Shown here piece after piece: positions 62,060 through 64,000 of a DNA stretch of 64,000 nt. A program made the translations under genes and the position numbers. The stretch comes from Rhodoplanes serenus. Lineage in GTDB: Bacteria; Pseudomonadota; Alphaproteobacteria; Rhizobiales; Xanthobacteraceae. The notes under the pieces are model-generated. The model did not search any database and was not told the DNA's origin. It worked only from the letters and a program-made list of their open reading frames with translations. The first letter of the stretch is position 1. Each line of letters starts with the position of its first letter. The stretch is taken from positions 62,001 through 126,000 of the forward strand of contig WNKV01000009.1 in assembly GCA_009720755.1 (NCBI GenBank), given 5' to 3'.

Positions 62060-62928
62060 GCCCGGGCTCCGAACAGGCCGGTCGGCCGAAACAGCAGGAT
62101 GGCGATGAAGATGGCGAAGATGCCGATCTGTCCCAGGCTCTCGCCGAAATAGAGGCCGCTCAGGCTCTCGACGACGCCGATGAACAGACCGCCGATCAGC
62201 GCCCCGGGAATCGACCCCATGCCGCCCAGCACCACGATGGTGAAGGCGACGAACACGAAGGCGCCGCCCGCCCGCGGGCTGACGTAGAAGGTCGGCATCA
62301 GCAGGCAGGCAGCGACGGCGAGGCAGGCGGTGCCGAGCCCGAAGGTGACGGCGTACACATGGGCGACGTCGATGCCGACCAGCGCGGCGCCGAGCTTCTC
62401 CTTCGCCACCGCGCGGATCGCCTTCCCGGTGTCGGTGAGCGCCAGCAGCGCCCACAGCGCGGCGGCGACCACGACCGATACTCCGAAGGCGATCACCCGC
62501 GGCAGGGCCAGGAGCGCGAAGTCGAGATCGATCGACATGAAGGCATAGGGCACGTCGATGGTGCGGGTATCGGAGCGGAAGATCGCCAGCAGCAGGTTCT
62601 CGATCAGGATCGACAGGCCGAGCGTGACCAGCAGGATGTTGGCGTCGTTGCCGTGGCTCGCCGGTCCGATGACGAAACGCTGGAGCGCGTAGCCGATGAT
62701 GAAGAACAGCGGCACCAGCGGCACCATGGCCACATAGGGATCGAGGCCGAGCCACAGTTTGAGCACCAACACCGCGAACATGGCGGCGGTGAGCAGCGCC
62801 CCGTGGGCGAAGTTGATGATGTGCAGCACGCCGTAGACGAGCGTCAGCCCGAGCGCCACCAGCGCATAGACGGCGCCGGTGAGCAGGCCGTTGAGCACGG
62901 CGGTGGCGACGATCTCGGGCGAGAACAT
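62056..62928 (-). CDS. livH: ABC transporter permease, LivH type (second importer)
   Basis: The 290-residue permease begins MFSPEIVATAVLNGLLTGAVYALVALGLTLVYGVLHIINFAHGALLTAAM, the LivH pattern, and has about eight membrane segments. The ATG at 62928 was chosen over 62991 because it directly precedes the first membrane helix. It is not closely similar to the permease at 28043, so the two importers were not made by a recent duplication. Confidence 0.85.
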   Translation of the reverse strand: MFSPEIVATAVLNGLLTGAVYALVALGLTLVYGVLHIINFAHGALLTAAMFAVLVLKLWLGLDPYVAMVPLVPLFFIIGYALQRFVIGPASHGNDANILLVTLGLSILIENLLLAIFRSDTRTIDVPYAFMSIDLDFALLALPRVIAFGVSVVVAAALWALLALTDTGKAIRAVAKEKLGAALVGIDVAHVYAVTFGLGTACLAVAACLLMPTFYVSPRAGGAFVFVAFTIVVLGGMGSIPGALIGGLFIGVVESLSGLYFGESLGQIGIFAIFIAILLFRPTGLFGARA

Positions 62929-63069
62929 GGGCGCGACCGGGTTCGAGATGAACTCCCGCCCCGCCGCGCGGGCGGCGGAAGCGAATGGCAAGCAGCGCCG
63001 GCCTCGCGTCGCGCGACGAGCCGCGGTCCATGCCGCGGCGGCGTGGGACGGGCCGAGCCGCAGCGGCGA

Positions 63070-64000
63070 TCAGGCCGGCATCGGGAACACCGGCTTGCCG
63101 TCGGCGAACATGTCCGGATAGATCACCTTGATGTCGTTGCCTTGAACCTGGAGGTTGACGGGCGCGGCGCCGGTGTTGGTGCCGTCGACGAACTTGGTCG
63201 GCCCGTAGGGCATGATATGGCCGTCGAAGGTCGACGCCGCGAGCGCCTCGATCACGGCGGCGCGGTCGGTGGACTTTGCCCGCTCCAGCGCGTCGGCGAG
63301 GAACAGCATGGCCGAGTAGTTGAGCGGGATGTTGTAGGTCCAGAAGGCGCCGCGGGCCTCGACCTCCTTGCGCAGCGCGATGGCTTTCGGGTTGCGCGGG
63401 TCGTGCCAGTGATTGCAGTCCATCATCAGGTTGGCAGCCTCGGGGAACTCCTTCACGAAGCGGAAGTTGGAGGCGGCGCCGTTGAGCACCGCATAGATCG
63501 CCTTCGGCCGGATGCGCTGCTGCTGCATGGTGCGGGCGAGCAGCACATACTCGCCATAATAAGAAGACGGAATCACGAGGTCCGGCCTCTTGGCCCGGAT
63601 CTGGAGCGCCACATTGGACATGTCGCGGGTCGGGGTCGGGTGTGCGATGGTCTCTAGCACCTCGAAGCCGCGCTTGGGCAGCTCGGTTTGCAGCAGCTTG
63701 GCAAGCCCGGAGCCGAACAGGCCGTCCTCGTGGATCAGCACCACGGTGCGGGCCGGCTTGCCGGCGGCATCGTTGATGCGCACCAGATTGTCGAGCGCCT
63801 GGGTGGCGCAGGTGCCGAAGCCGGGCGCGATGCGGAAGGTGTTCTTCAGGCCGCGCCGGACGATTTGATCCGAGACGCCGACATCGACCACGTAGGGCAG
63901 ATCGTAGCGGGCCGCCGCCTGGGTGGTGGCGAGGCAGATGGCCGATGCGTAGCCGCCGACCACGGCGACGACGCCCTCGCCCTGCATCCGCTCCACCTCC
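63070..64000 (-). CDS. ABC transporter substrate-binding protein (partial, 5' end outside the window)
   Basis: The visible C-terminal 310 residues or so are a type I periplasmic binding protein of the LivK/Peripla_BP_6 class, with VVAVVGGYASAICLATTQAAARYDLPYVV at the start and TVVLIHEDGLFGSGLAKLL in the middle. The N-terminus and signal peptide lie beyond the window. It is about 140 bases upstream of livH and would choose the ligand that the HyuAB pathway degrades. The ligand cannot be read from the sequence. Confidence 0.85.
   Translation of the reverse strand, partial: EVERMQGEGVVAVVGGYASAICLATTQAAARYDLPYVVDVGVSDQIVRRGLKNTFRIAPGFGTCATQALDNLVRINDAAGKPARTVVLIHEDGLFGSGLAKLLQTELPKRGFEVLETIAHPTPTRDMSNVALQIRAKRPDLVIPSSYYGEYVLLARTMQQQRIRPKAIYAVLNGAASNFRFVKEFPEAANLMMDCNHWHDPRNPKAIALRKEVEARGAFWTYNIPLNYSAMLFLADALERAKSTDRAAVIEALAASTFDGHIMPYGPTKFVDGTNTGAAPVNLQVQGNDIKVIYPDMFADGKPVFPMPA

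Overview
The window is high-GC DNA with dense, mostly co-oriented operons. It looks like chromosome of an alphaproteobacterium, most likely Hyphomicrobiales (Rhizobiales) and perhaps a Rhodoplanes- or Rhodopseudomonas-like anaerobic aromatic degrader. That placement is inference. It rests on an NrsF-type anti-sigma protein, BadM/BadL-like regulators, a Rhizobiales-style intergenic repeat at 47861-47964 and the general gene style. No rRNA, tRNA, CRISPR array or insertion sequence was seen.

Region 1 (1-6.3 kb) is housekeeping or accessory: an anti-sigma membrane protein, small secreted or lipoprotein-like proteins, a YkvA protein, a HAD phosphatase next to an FGGY sugar kinase, and a YeiH/UPF0324 transporter.

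Region 2 (6.5-39.4 kb) is an anaerobic benzoate / 4-hydroxybenzoate degradation island. An ABC importer (26.7-31.4 kb) and two benzoate-CoA-ligase-family enzymes (31.5 and 37.7 kb) bring in and activate the acids. hcrCAB (33-36.9 kb) removes the 4-hydroxyl group. bcrCBAD (18.7-23.3 kb) performs the ATP-dependent ring reduction. dch, had and oah (15.7-18.7 kb) hydrate, oxidise and open the ring. An SDR (24.7 kb) and glutaryl-CoA dehydrogenase (14.2 kb) can carry 3-hydroxypimeloyl-CoA towards crotonyl-CoA. NfnAB (8.5-10.9 kb) is a plausible supplier of low-potential ferredoxin. Regulation is suggested by a BadM-like Rrf2 repressor with a BadL-like GNAT, two further GNATs, and a Pat-type protein acetyltransferase in the gcdH operon. 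A GTAC-centred 20-bp motif occurs before seven transcription starts of this region only.

Region 3 (39.4-54 kb) starts at a GntR regulator and looks like a catabolic system for a cyclic amide or ureide that recovers ATP through carbamoyl phosphate. It has a carbamate kinase, two YlbE/AllG-type DUF1116 proteins, a DUF2877/AllH protein, FdrA/AllF with its C-terminal module split off as a separate 56-aa gene, a divergent member of the cyanuric-acid/barbiturate ring-opening amidohydrolase family, GlcG/HbpS, LOG and AtzH/HpxZ-like proteins, and two transporters. A second motif, centred on TTCGAA or TTCGAT, precedes the five promoters of this region, including that of the GntR gene. I consider this the most likely undescribed system in the window.

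Region 4 (54-64 kb) is one leftward operon: a branched-chain-type ABC importer (its binding protein runs off the window end), an isocitrate-lyase-superfamily C-C lyase, a HyuA/HyuB ATP-dependent lactamase pair and an isochorismatase-fold hydrolase lacking the usual cysteine. It reads as an import and ring-opening pathway for a lactam or hydantoin-like compound. All functions are assigned from motifs and context read by eye; no database search was run.
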